Origin: Rhizobiaceae bacterium
Lineage (GTDB): Bacteria; Pseudomonadota; Alphaproteobacteria; Rhizobiales; Rhizobiaceae
Assembly (NCBI GenBank): GCA_019635715.1
Contig: JAHBYY010000024.1
Coordinates: 1-55,849, forward strand
Direction: 5' to 3'
DNA length: 55,849 nucleotides
Shown here: positions 15,756 to 23,355 of the stretch, piece after piece
How the letters are laid out: each line of letters begins with the position of its first letter
How positions within the stretch are numbered: position 1 is the stretch's first letter
Position numbers and translations under genes: made by a program
Notes under the pieces: generated by a model
Databases searched by the model: none
The model's input: the letters and a program-made list of their open reading frames with translations, nothing else
Told to the model about the DNA's origin: nothing

Positions 15756-17246
15756 CTACTCATACCTCTCCGGCATGTGGCTCTCCTCGGCGAGGTCGGA
15801 GAAGCGGGTGAACTCGCCCTGGAAGGCGAGCTGCACCGTACCGGTCGGCCCGTGGCGCTGCTTGGCGATGATGACCTCGGCCTTGCCGCGGGCATCGTTC
15901 ATCTCGCCTTCCCATTTCAGGTACTCGTCGGTGCCGGGCTTCGGCTCCTTGTTCTTCAGATAGTACTCGTCGCGGTAGACGAAGATCACCACGTCGGCGT
16001 CCTGCTCGATCGAGCCCGATTCGCGCAGGTCCGAGAGTTGGGGGCGCTTGTCCTCGCGGCTTTCCACCTGTCGCGACAACTGCGACAGCGCGATGATCGG
16101 CACGCCGAGTTCCTTGGCGAGCGCCTTCAGGCCGGTGGTGATCTCGGTGATCTCCTGGACGCGGTTCTCGTTGGCGCGCTTGGAAGAGCCGGTCATAAGC
16201 TGGATGTAGTCGATGACCAGCAGGTCGAGGCCGCGCTGGCGCTTGAGGCGGCGGGCGCGTGCGGCGAGCTGCGCGATCGAGATGCCGCCGGTCGAATCGA
16301 TGAACAGCGGGATCTTCTGCAGCATCTGCGTGCAGCCGACCAGCTTCTCGAAATCGGCTTCGGTGAGGTCGCCGCGCCGGATCTTGGAGGAGGGGATCTC
16401 CGCCTGCTCGGAGATGATGCGGGTCGCCAACTGCTCGGACGACATTTCCAGCGAGAAGAAGCCGACCACGCCGCCATTCGCCGCCTTGAACGAGCCATCC
16501 GCCTGCTGCGCCGGCTCGTAGGCATGCGCGATGTTGAAGGCGATGTTGGTGACCAGCGAGGTCTTGCCCATGCCGGGGCGTCCGGCCAGCACGATCAGGT
16601 CGGAGGGCTGCAGCCCGCCCATGCGGCTGTCGAGGTCGCGCATGCCGGTGGAGACGCCGGACAGATGGCCGTCGCGCATGAAGGCGGCGCTCGCCATGTC
16701 GACGGCGGTCTTCACCGCATCGGAGAAGCTCTGGAACCCGCCATCGTAGCGGCCGGTCTCGGCCAGTTCGAACAGCCGGCGCTCGGCGTCCTCGATCTGC
16801 TCGGCCGGCGCCATGTCGACCGGCGCGTCATAGGCGATGTTGACCATGTCCTCGCCGACGGTAATCAGCGCGCGCCGCGTCGCCAGGTCGTAGATGGCGC
16901 GGCCGTAGTCGGCGGCGTTGATGACGGTGACCGCCTCGGCCGCCAGCCGCACCAGATAATGCGCCACGGTCATCTCGCCGACCTTCTCGTCGGCCGGCAG
17001 GAAGGTCTTGAGGGTGATCGGCGTCGCCACCTTGCCCATCCGCACCAGCTCGCCGGCGATGTCGAAGATCTTGCGGTGCAGCGGCTCGTAGAAATGCGAT
17101 GCCTTGAGGAAGTCCGAGACGCGGTAGAAGGCGTCGTTGTTGACGAGAATGGCGCCGAGCAGCGCCTGCTCGGCCTCGATGTTGTTCGGCGCCTCCCGAT
17201 AGAGTGGCGTCTCCGCCATGCCGATCTTGCGCGCTGCCTCTGCCAT
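15756..17246 (-). CDS. dnaB: replicative DNA helicase
   Basis: 496 residues. The hexameric helicase at the replication fork. N-terminal DnaB domain from NNIEAEQALLGAIL (about 20-125), linker, then RecA-like C-terminal domain with Walker A AGRPGMGKTSL, Walker B LLVIDYIQLM and the arginine-finger region near QRHGPTGT. No intein is present. The start at 17246 gives MAEAARKIG, usual for rhizobial DnaB. An in-frame ATG at 17219 is an alternative. Confidence 0.97.
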   Translation of the reverse strand: MAEAARKIGMAETPLYREAPNNIEAEQALLGAILVNNDAFYRVSDFLKASHFYEPLHRKIFDIAGELVRMGKVATPITLKTFLPADEKVGEMTVAHYLVRLAAEAVTVINAADYGRAIYDLATRRALITVGEDMVNIAYDAPVDMAPAEQIEDAERRLFELAETGRYDGGFQSFSDAVKTAVDMASAAFMRDGHLSGVSTGMRDLDSRMGGLQPSDLIVLAGRPGMGKTSLVTNIAFNIAHAYEPAQQADGSFKAANGGVVGFFSLEMSSEQLATRIISEQAEIPSSKIRRGDLTEADFEKLVGCTQMLQKIPLFIDSTGGISIAQLAARARRLKRQRGLDLLVIDYIQLMTGSSKRANENRVQEITEITTGLKALAKELGVPIIALSQLSRQVESREDKRPQLSDLRESGSIEQDADVVIFVYRDEYYLKNKEPKPGTDEYLKWEGEMNDARGKAEVIIAKQRHGPTGTVQLAFQGEFTRFSDLAEESHMPERYE

Positions 17247-17506
17247 CCCGTCCTCGAACTCGATCCGGTCTCTCGGTAGCAGAAGCGCCGGCCCCGAAAC
17301 GAACCATCTGCCGGTGTTCCACAGTCACGCAAACCGTCCACAGGACAGTGCGTGCCTGTGCCGGAATGAGCTTGACTCTTGCCGGCTCAGACTAACATGA
17401 ATCCGGAACAAATAAAGAACAATCGTCGGCGCGGCGAGTCGCGCCGGCGTGAAGCCGTCCGTCTTCGGCGCCGGCGGCCTGCGCAGTGGAGAGGCGTGGC
17501 CGTTGC

Positions 17507-17734
17507 CTATGGTCGCGTTCCGCGCGACCGGAGGTCGATCAGGCGCATCTCGGCGTCGATTCTCGCGGCGATGTCGTGGCGTTCCACGCCGATGTCGCGC
17601 AGCGCGCGGTCGTCGAGCCGTTCGATGTCATTGATTGCCTGCCGTCGCTCGAACGCCTGGCGGACGAACCGGCCGATCCGGGCCAGAAGGCCGGGCGGTT
17701 TCTCTCTCGGGCAGCACAGCGCGGCGCATGTCAT
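17507..17734 (-). CDS. DUF1127 domain small protein
   Basis: 75 residues. The C-terminal half has the DUF1127 pattern: a helix rich in Arg, then LDDRALRDIGVERHDI, the conserved 'L.DIG..R.DI' motif. Proteins of this group are small, often arginine-rich and abundant in Hyphomicrobiales; some bind RNA and affect phosphate/carbon regulation or RNA turnover. It is divergent from a LysR regulator across 99 unusually AT-rich bases, so regulation by that LysR protein is possible but unproven. Confidence 0.85.
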   Translation of the reverse strand: MTCAALCCPREKPPGLLARIGRFVRQAFERRQAINDIERLDDRALRDIGVERHDIAARIDAEMRLIDLRSRGTRP

Positions 17735-17833
17735 TTCAAAAATCTTTCATTGACTGACCTGGATAAGAATAAGAGATTGAAAATAAAAAGAAAAACGATC
17801 AGTATTTGACGTATCTGCAAATTTCGTTTGAAG

Positions 17834-18766
17834 ATGGCCATGGCTGCCCAGATTCCCGGAACGCGTGCCCTGAGCGTGCTGCATGCCGCCGCCCGGCATC
17901 TCAATTTTTCCCGCGCGGCGAGCGAGGTCGGTCTGACGCCGGCGGCGGTCAGCCACCAGATCAAGGAGATGGAGGATCGCCTGGGACTGGTGCTGTTTGC
18001 CCGCACCAGCCGCGCCATGGCGCTCACCGAGGCCGGCGCGGCTCTCGCCGAGGCGGTGGCCGAAGCGCTGGATACGCTGGAGCGCGGGGCCGCCAGGGCG
18101 CGCAAGGCGGCGCGCGGCGTCTCCCAGCTTCGGCTTACCATGGACGGGCTGTTCGCCTCGAAATGGCTGGTGCCGCGGCTCGATGCCTTCCGCGCCCGCT
18201 GCCCGGAAATCGACCTGCGCTTCGACATCTCCTACGAGCTGCGCGACTTCGACCGCGACGACGTCGACATTGCCGTCCGATTCGGCACCGGGCGGTATCC
18301 CGGCGTCACCACCCATTGCCTGTTCGGCAACGTCGTCGTGCCGGTCTGCAGCCCGCATCTGCTCAGGGCGGGTCCGCCGCTGAGGGAACCGCGCGACCTG
18401 CTGCGGCACACCCTGGTTCACATCGAATGGTCGAGGCAGGGGGTGACCTGGCCGAACTGGCGCATGTGGATGGCCGCGGCCGGGGTGGAGGATTTCGACG
18501 ACAGCCGCTGCGTGCTGTTCGCAAGTTCCTCCCACGTCATCCAGGCGGCGATCGACGGCAATGTCGTGGCGCTGTGCGATTTCTCGATGGTGGCCAACGA
18601 CCTCTCGGCCGGCCGTCTCGTGCGCCCCTTCGAGCTCGGCATCAAGATGACGCCCGGCTATGCCTACTATCTCGCCTATCCGGCCGGTCTGGAGCACGAC
18701 CCGCGCGTCGAGGCGTTCCGCGGCTGGATTCTGGAGGAGGCCGGACGGACCCCGGCGGAAGCCTGA
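17834..18766 (+). CDS. LysR-family transcriptional regulator (GcvA-like)
   Basis: About 310 residues. N-terminal winged HTH (about 8-67) with AARHLNFSRAASEVGLTPAA, then the LysR effector-binding domain in two lobes (about 95-300). The run of features (GTRALSVLHAAARHLNFSRAA; DDVDIAVRFGTG; W-x-x-W in the second lobe) places it in the GcvA/AmpR-like branch. ATG 17834 was chosen; TTG at 17828 and ATG at 17840 are close alternatives and the ribosome site is poor. Effector unknown. Confidence 0.9.
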   Translation: MAMAAQIPGTRALSVLHAAARHLNFSRAASEVGLTPAAVSHQIKEMEDRLGLVLFARTSRAMALTEAGAALAEAVAEALDTLERGAARARKAARGVSQLRLTMDGLFASKWLVPRLDAFRARCPEIDLRFDISYELRDFDRDDVDIAVRFGTGRYPGVTTHCLFGNVVVPVCSPHLLRAGPPLREPRDLLRHTLVHIEWSRQGVTWPNWRMWMAAAGVEDFDDSRCVLFASSSHVIQAAIDGNVVALCDFSMVANDLSAGRLVRPFELGIKMTPGYAYYLAYPAGLEHDPRVEAFRGWILEEAGRTPAEA

Positions 18767-18825
18767 CAGGAGCCGGTTGATTCGCCGGCCCTGGCGCGAT
18801 AGGCCGCACGCAGGAGATGCCCGAC

Positions 18826-19524
18826 ATGGCCAGCCTGACCACCATCGGCTTCGATGCCGACGACACGCTCTGGCAGAACGAGCAGTTCTTCCGGCTGACC
18901 GAGGAGCGGTTCCGCGCGCTCCTGGCCGGCCATGCCGACGGCGAGCACCTCAGCGGCAGGCTGCTCGAGGCGGAGAAGCGCAATCTCGCCCACTACGGCT
19001 TCGGCATAAAGGGCTTCACCCTGTCGATGATCGAGACAGCGCTCGAGGTCACCGAGGGCAGGGTGTCCGGCGCCATCATCGCTGAGATCCTCGCGGCGGG
19101 GCGCGAAATGCTGTCGCATCCCGTCGAGACGCTGCCCGGGGTCAGGGAGACGCTGGACGCCCTTTCGGGCGACTACCGCATCGTGCTGATCACCAAGGGC
19201 GACCTGTTCGACCAGGAGCGCAAGCTGGCGCAATCGGGGCTCGGTGATTTCTTCGACGGCGTCGAGATCGTCAGCGACAAGTCGGCGGCGACCTACGAGC
19301 GCGTCTTCGCCCGCCATGGCGACGGCGCGGCGCGCGCCATGATGGTCGGCAATTCGCTGAAGTCGGACGTCGTGCCGGCGATCAGGGCCGGCGCCTGGGG
19401 CGTCTACGTGCCGCACGACCTCACCTGGGTGCTGGAGCATGTCGAGGCGCCGCGGACGGATCCGCTGTTTCGGGAGATCGCCACGGTCGGCGAGTTGCCG
19501 GGGCTTGTCAGGCAGATTGCCTGA
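18826..19524 (+). CDS. HAD-superfamily hydrolase
   Basis: 232 residues from ATG 18826, which has CAGGAG nine bases upstream; an ATG at 18817 lies too close to it. Motif I is GFDADDTLW (nucleophile Asp and acid Asp), motif II ITKGD, motif III Lys in SDKSA, and motif IV GNSLKSDV, with a helical cap between I and II. This is the phosphatase type of HAD fold. Substrate unknown. It follows the LysR gene by 60 bases on the same strand and may be cotranscribed. Confidence 0.9.
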   Translation: MASLTTIGFDADDTLWQNEQFFRLTEERFRALLAGHADGEHLSGRLLEAEKRNLAHYGFGIKGFTLSMIETALEVTEGRVSGAIIAEILAAGREMLSHPVETLPGVRETLDALSGDYRIVLITKGDLFDQERKLAQSGLGDFFDGVEIVSDKSAATYERVFARHGDGAARAMMVGNSLKSDVVPAIRAGAWGVYVPHDLTWVLEHVEAPRTDPLFREIATVGELPGLVRQIA

Positions 19525-19529
19525 GGTGC

Positions 19530-19853
19530 TCAGGTGGCGCGCGGCGCCAAAAGGATGATGCCGGCTCCGGCGAGGCAGATCGCCGCCCCGGCAATATCCC
19601 AGCGGTCCGGCCGGATGCCTTCGGCCGCCCACAGCCACAGCAGCGACGCCGCGATGTAGATGCCGCCATAGGCGGCGTAGGTGCGGCCGGCGGCGTCGGA
19701 TTCGACGAGCGCCAGCAGCCAGGCGAAGACGACCAGCGCGGCCAGTCCCGGCAGCAGCCAGAGCGGCGACCTATCGAGCCGCCACCAGGCCCAGAAGGCG
19801 AAGCAGCCGGCGATCTCGGCCAGCGCCGCGCCCGCGAAGATGACATTGGTCAT
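19530..19853 (-). CDS. YnfA/UPF0060 family membrane protein
   Basis: 107 residues from ATG 19853, the usual family length. Four transmembrane helices; family features are [15 protein letters not shown] in helix 1 and the [20 protein letters not shown] stretch in helix 3. YnfA relatives are small-multidrug-resistance-like exporters in enteric bacteria; the role here is untested. It is convergent with the HAD gene, separated by 5 bases. Confidence 0.92.
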   Translation of the reverse strand: MTNVIFAGAALAEIAGCFAFWAWWRLDRSPLWLLPGLAALVVFAWLLALVESDAAGRTYAAYGGIYIAASLLWLWAAEGIRPDRWDIAGAAICLAGAGIILLAPRAT

Positions 19854-19970
19854 GCCGACATGATCCCGTGCCAAAGGCTTGTCTCACGGGAAAGAGCAGG
19901 CGGCAACGCGGATGATCCCGATGCCGTCAGCGGCGCGTCGGATGCGACGGGCGCCGGCGACGCCGAAGCA

Positions 19971-21284
19971 TCAATCCTTGTCGGCCACCCTGCGGCGGCG
20001 CGACTTCGGCTTGGCGCGGGCACGCGGTGTCTGCTGCGGCTCGACGAGATCCTCATGCGCCATTTCGCGCATGGCCAGGGCCTTCTCGCACTTCTCCATG
20101 TAGTTGCGCGTGATCGGCGTCACGTCGTTGCGCCGGGTGAGCTGAATCTGGAACACCATCAGGTCCTGCCAGCGGAAGGCGGCCTCCGAGCCCGAGAGAT
20201 AGAACTCCCACATGCGGCAGAAGCGTTCGTCGTAGATCGCCTTGGCCTTGTCGCGGTTCGCCAGGAAGCGCTCGCGCCAGTGCCGCAGCGTATCGGCATA
20301 GTGGATGCGCAGGATCTCGACGTCGCCGACCATCAGGCCGGCCTTCTCGATCACCGGCAGCACCTCCGAGAGCGCGGGAATATAGCCGCCCGGGAAGATG
20401 TACTTGCGGATGAAGGCGTTGGTGGAGGAGGGCGGCCCGAAGCGGCCGATCGAGTGCAGCATCATCACCCCGTCGGGCTTGAGCAGCGTGCGGCACTTCT
20501 CGAAGAAGGTGCGGTAGTGGTTGACTCCGACATGCTCGAACATGCCGACCGAGACGATCCGGTCGAAGCGCTCGTTCAGGTCGCGATAGTCGCGGATCTC
20601 GAAATGGACCTGGCCGTCGAGCCCTTCCCGGCGCGAGCGCTCGGTGGAGACGGCGTGCTGCTCCGTCGACAGGGTGACGCCGAGCACGTCGACGCCGAAA
20701 TTCTTCGCCATGTAGAGTCCGAGCCCGCCCCAGCCGGAGCCGATGTCGAGCACCGACTGGCCCTGGCTCAGCCGAAGCTTGGCGGCGATGTGTCGCTTCT
20801 TGGCGAGCTGCGCCTCGTCCAGCGACATGTCCGGCCGTTCGAAATAGGCGCAGGAATACTGCATGTCCGCATCGAGGAAGAGCTTGTAGATCTCGCCGGA
20901 CAGGTCGTAGTGGCTCTGCACGTTGCGCCGGGCGCGCGCCTGCGTGTTCACCTGATGGATGCGCCGCACGGCGACGCGCACCCCCTCGATGGCGCGCTGA
21001 ATCTTGTCGTCGAAGGCGATCGGCTCCATGTTTCGGTAGACCGTCTCCAGGAACGACAGCACGTCGCCCTGGATGAAATCCAGCTCCTGATCCATGAAGG
21101 CTTCGGCGATCGCCAGCGACGGATGCAGCGCGATGGCGCGCTCGGCATGAGGTGTCTTGATGTGCAGATGGACGAGTTCGCCGGTTGCGTCGCCGAATGT
21201 ATGGGTCGCGCCGCTGGGATCGGTAATCTTCAAATTGCCGCGCTGCAGAACGCGATCGATGATTCTCTTCAGCAGAATGTTCAT
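19971..21284 (-). CDS. cfa: cyclopropane-fatty-acyl-phospholipid synthase
   Basis: 437 residues. Transfers a methylene from S-adenosylmethionine to cis double bonds of membrane phospholipid chains, usually in stationary phase or acid stress. SAM motif VLDIGSGWGGLG; family motifs QSHYDL, MQYSCAYF, GMFEHVG and IFPGGYIP. The N-terminal CFA extension is present and the C-terminus ends in an Arg/Lys-rich tail of about 20 residues. ATG 21284 was preferred over 21311 because family members begin near MNILLKR. A promoter candidate lies just upstream. Confidence 0.95.
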   Translation of the reverse strand: MNILLKRIIDRVLQRGNLKITDPSGATHTFGDATGELVHLHIKTPHAERAIALHPSLAIAEAFMDQELDFIQGDVLSFLETVYRNMEPIAFDDKIQRAIEGVRVAVRRIHQVNTQARARRNVQSHYDLSGEIYKLFLDADMQYSCAYFERPDMSLDEAQLAKKRHIAAKLRLSQGQSVLDIGSGWGGLGLYMAKNFGVDVLGVTLSTEQHAVSTERSRREGLDGQVHFEIRDYRDLNERFDRIVSVGMFEHVGVNHYRTFFEKCRTLLKPDGVMMLHSIGRFGPPSSTNAFIRKYIFPGGYIPALSEVLPVIEKAGLMVGDVEILRIHYADTLRHWRERFLANRDKAKAIYDERFCRMWEFYLSGSEAAFRWQDLMVFQIQLTRRNDVTPITRNYMEKCEKALAMREMAHEDLVEPQQTPRARAKPKSRRRRVADKD

Positions 21285-21314
21285 GTGCGAACCCGGATAC
21301 CTACGCACCACTGG

Positions 21315-21342
21315 TTACTACAGTTAACGCATTCTGCTTCAA
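21315..21342 (-). promoter_or_regulatory. candidate sigma70-type promoter for cfa
   Basis: Reading the minus strand: TTGAAG (21342-21337), 16-base spacer, TAGTAA (21320-21315), about 30 bases ahead of the cfa start. This is an AT-richer patch in GC-rich DNA. Pattern evidence only. Confidence 0.4.
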
Positions 21343-21437
21343 AAGGACGTGGCTGAAAATGGCGGATTTGGCCCAAATCACGAATGCGCGATGAGGCCAG
21401 AAATCTTCGGGTCGGGGGTTCCTCTCCGGCGCACATG

Positions 21438-21464
21438 AAAAGGCCCGGACGAAGCCGGGCCTTT
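21438..21464 (-). terminator. rho-independent terminator of rpsF-rpsR-rplI
   Basis: Perfect 7-bp stem GGCCCGG/CCGGGCC with a 6-base loop, extended by A-T pairs. On the minus strand it ends CCTTTT. It lies about 26 bases after the rplI stop. Confidence 0.85.
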
Positions 21465-21490
21465 GACGAGTTGGATCGATCCGGGAACGA

Positions 21491-22066
21491 TCAGGCCTGC
21501 TCGTCCTCCTCCGCCGCCGGGTCGAAGAAATTGTCGGGACGGGCGTTCTCGTTGATGTCGTCGCCGTAGATCGCCTCGGCGGTGGTCAGCGTCTCGCCGC
21601 GCGACTGGCGCTCGGCCTCGTCCGCCGAGCGGGCGATGTTGAGCGTGATCGTCACCTCGACCTCCGGGTGGAGCGCGATGGCGATGTTGGTCAGGCCGAT
21701 CGTCTTGATCGGCTGGTTGAGCTCGACCTGGTTGCGATTGACGGTGAAACCTTCAGCGCCAAGCAGATCGGCGATGTCGCGGGTCGATACCGAACCGTAG
21801 AGCTGGCCGGTCTCGCCTGCCGAGCGGACGACCACGAAGGTCTTGCCGTCGAGCGTCGCGGCGACGGTGGTGGCTTCCGACTTGCGCTCGAGGTTGCGGG
21901 CTTCGAGCTGGGCGCGCTGGCCCTCGAACTTCTTCTTGTTCGCCTCGTTGGCGCGCAGCGCCTTGCCCTGCGGAAGGAGGAAGTTGCGGGCGAAGCCGTC
22001 CCTCACCTTCACGGTCTCGCCCATCTGGCCGAGTTTGGAGATTCTTTCGAGGAGGATGACGTCCAT
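21491..22066 (-). CDS. rplI: 50S ribosomal protein L9
   Basis: 191 residues. The N-terminal 23S rRNA-binding domain starts [17 protein letters not shown] and contains the GxxxxVxxGxxRNFLLP-type core ([16 protein letters not shown]). A long connecting helix and the C-terminal domain follow, then an acidic tail of about 35 residues, longer than E. coli L9 (149) but normal in rhizobia. It is last in its operon, with a strong terminator after it. In many relatives a DUF2232 membrane-protein gene separates rpsR and rplI; here a REP-like hairpin lies there instead. Confidence 0.97.
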   Translation of the reverse strand: MDVILLERISKLGQMGETVKVRDGFARNFLLPQGKALRANEANKKKFEGQRAQLEARNLERKSEATTVAATLDGKTFVVVRSAGETGQLYGSVSTRDIADLLGAEGFTVNRNQVELNQPIKTIGLTNIAIALHPEVEVTITLNIARSADEAERQSRGETLTTAEAIYGDDINENARPDNFFDPAAEEDEQA

Positions 22067-22233
22067 GGTTCTGCTCCTTCATGGTGCCGTTGCCGGCAGG
22101 TCGCGATGAAGGCAGGAAGCGCCGGCTTGTCGGCCGCGGTGTCGCTGTCCTGCCGGGTTCGGCAGTTAGGGCCGGCCGCAGCCGGTCCAACTCGGGATCT
22201 GGTAACCCGCGCCCGTCGCGGGAAAGTGGTGCA

Positions 22234-22312
22234 GGGGACAGTTTACTTTTTTCGGCAAGCGCAGGCTTTGGATCGCCGCGTCGTTCCCGCCGAAAGAAAG
22301 TAAACTGTCCCC
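22234..22312. repeat. REP-like hairpin, copy D (inside the ribosomal operon)
   Basis: 79 bases with arms identical to copy B (starting GGGGACAGTTTACTTTTTTC, ending AAAGTAAACTGTCCCC) and a different loop. It lies in the 256 bases between rpsR and rplI, so it would be transcribed within the ribosomal operon. It may pause RNA polymerase or stabilise the upstream message. Confidence 0.85.
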
Positions 22313-22322
22313 AGCGTTATGG

Positions 22323-22571
22323 TCAGCGCACGAGATACGGCAGCAGGCCGAGGAAGCGGGCGCGCTTGATCGCCTTGGCGAGTTCACGCTGCTTCTTCTG
22401 GCTGACGGCGGTGATGCGCGACGGAACGATCTTGCCGCGCTCCGAAATGTAGCGCTGCAGCAGGCGAACGTCCTTGTAGTCGATCTTCGGCGCATTCGCG
22501 CCGGAGAACGGGCAGGTCTTGCGGCGGCGGTGGAACGGCCGGCGGGTCGGGATCTGGTTGATGTCGACCAT
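22323..22571 (-). CDS. rpsR: 30S ribosomal protein S18
   Basis: 82 residues. Basic protein that pairs with S6 on the 30S platform. Family motifs: RRKTCPFSG near the start, [18 protein letters not shown], and the ending LGLLPYLVR. The start ATG overlaps the rpsF stop (TAATG), giving translational coupling and equal S6/S18 output. Confidence 0.97.
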   Translation of the reverse strand: MVDINQIPTRRPFHRRRKTCPFSGANAPKIDYKDVRLLQRYISERGKIVPSRITAVSQKKQRELAKAIKRARFLGLLPYLVR

Positions 22572-23089
22572 TATTCTGCAGCTCCCGCTTCATCGCGCGG
22601 CCGGCGCGGCGCGCCGTCGCGATCACCAAAATTGCGCGGGCCGCGGTCGCCGCCTTCGCGGTCGCCGAACGAACGCGGGCCACGGTCGCCGCGCTCGCGG
22701 TCGCCGAACGAACGCGGGCCACGATCGCCGCGCTCACGGTCGCCGAAACCACGCTCGCTGCGCTCTTCGCGCTTCTGCAGCATGGCCGACTGGCCTTCCT
22801 CGTGGGCTTCGACCTTGACGGTCAGGAAGCGCAGGATGTCTTCCGACAGGCCCTGCTGGCGCTCCATCTCGTTGAGCGCCGCCGGCGGGCAGTCGAGATC
22901 CATCAGCGTGTAATACGCCTTGCGGTTCTTCTTGATGCGATAGGTGAGGGACTTCAGTCCCCAGTTCTCAACCCGGCCGATCTTGCCGCCATTGGCGGAG
23001 ATGACGCCCCTGTAGTGATCCACAAGAGCATCGACCTGCTGCTGGGACAGGTCCTGCCGGGCAAGGAACACATGTTCGTAGAGAGCCAT
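22571..23089 (-). CDS. rpsF: 30S ribosomal protein S6 with repetitive C-terminal extension
   Basis: 172 residues. The conserved S6 fold covers about residues 1-95 ([32 protein letters not shown]). It is followed by roughly 60 residues of Arg/Gly/Asp-rich tail built from a 13-residue unit, [13 protein letters not shown], repeated about three times. S6 is usually 100-150 residues, so this tail is long. A longer in-frame reading to 23677 was rejected because S6 homologues begin at MALYEHVF. It is first gene of the rpsF-rpsR-rplI operon. Confidence 0.96.
   Translation of the reverse strand: MALYEHVFLARQDLSQQQVDALVDHYRGVISANGGKIGRVENWGLKSLTYRIKKNRKAYYTLMDLDCPPAALNEMERQQGLSEDILRFLTVKVEAHEEGQSAMLQKREERSERGFGDRERGDRGPRSFGDRERGDRGPRSFGDREGGDRGPRNFGDRDGAPRRPRDEAGAAE
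22620..22757. repeat. 39-base tandem repeat within rpsF
   Basis: Two nearly identical 39-base units (22659-22697 and 22698-22736) are flanked by a diverged unit (22620-22658) and a partial one (22737-22757). Each encodes 13 residues, so copy-number change would not shift the reading frame. It is coding DNA, not a CRISPR array. Confidence 0.9.
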
Positions 23090-23290
23090 GATGTGCTTTG
23101 CCTTTCTTCGTTGGTCTGCGGCGCCGGAGGCTAAGCCTCTGCAACCTGTCTTGACCCGGAAGTCGGGGAAGAAAGGAGCATGGACGGTCGAGAGCGGAGA
23201 CACGGGAGGCAGAAGGCGGTTCGCCTTCGTCACGGAGGAAAAACCTCCGGCCCTCCGTTCAGCCCCCATCCGGAACCGGCAGATCGGCGC

Positions 23291-23318
23291 TCTATACAGG
23301 ATTTCCGCGTGAAGGCAA
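23291..23318 (-). promoter_or_regulatory. promoter of the rpsF operon
   Basis: On the minus strand TTGCCT (23318-23313), 16-base spacer and TATAGA (23296-23291) lie about 200 bases before the rpsF ATG. This leaves a long 5' leader, in which several short G/C hairpins are visible. Ribosomal autoregulatory leaders of the S6:S18 type are known in other bacteria, but I did not identify that motif. Confidence 0.5.
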
Positions 23319-23355
23319 GGACGATGCCGGCCCACGAGCGACGTCCATCCGGATT

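Noticed and set aside
21398-21433. tRNA-like 3' end (GGTCGGGGGTTC followed by CTCTCCGGCGCAC)
   Set aside because: It lacks the rest of the T-loop (GAATCC) and no matching 5' acceptor strand, D-arm or anticodon arm is found upstream. It could at most be a decayed fragment, perhaps chance.
22620-22757. CRISPR-like direct repeats
   Set aside because: Units are contiguous without spacers and encode the S6 tail in frame.
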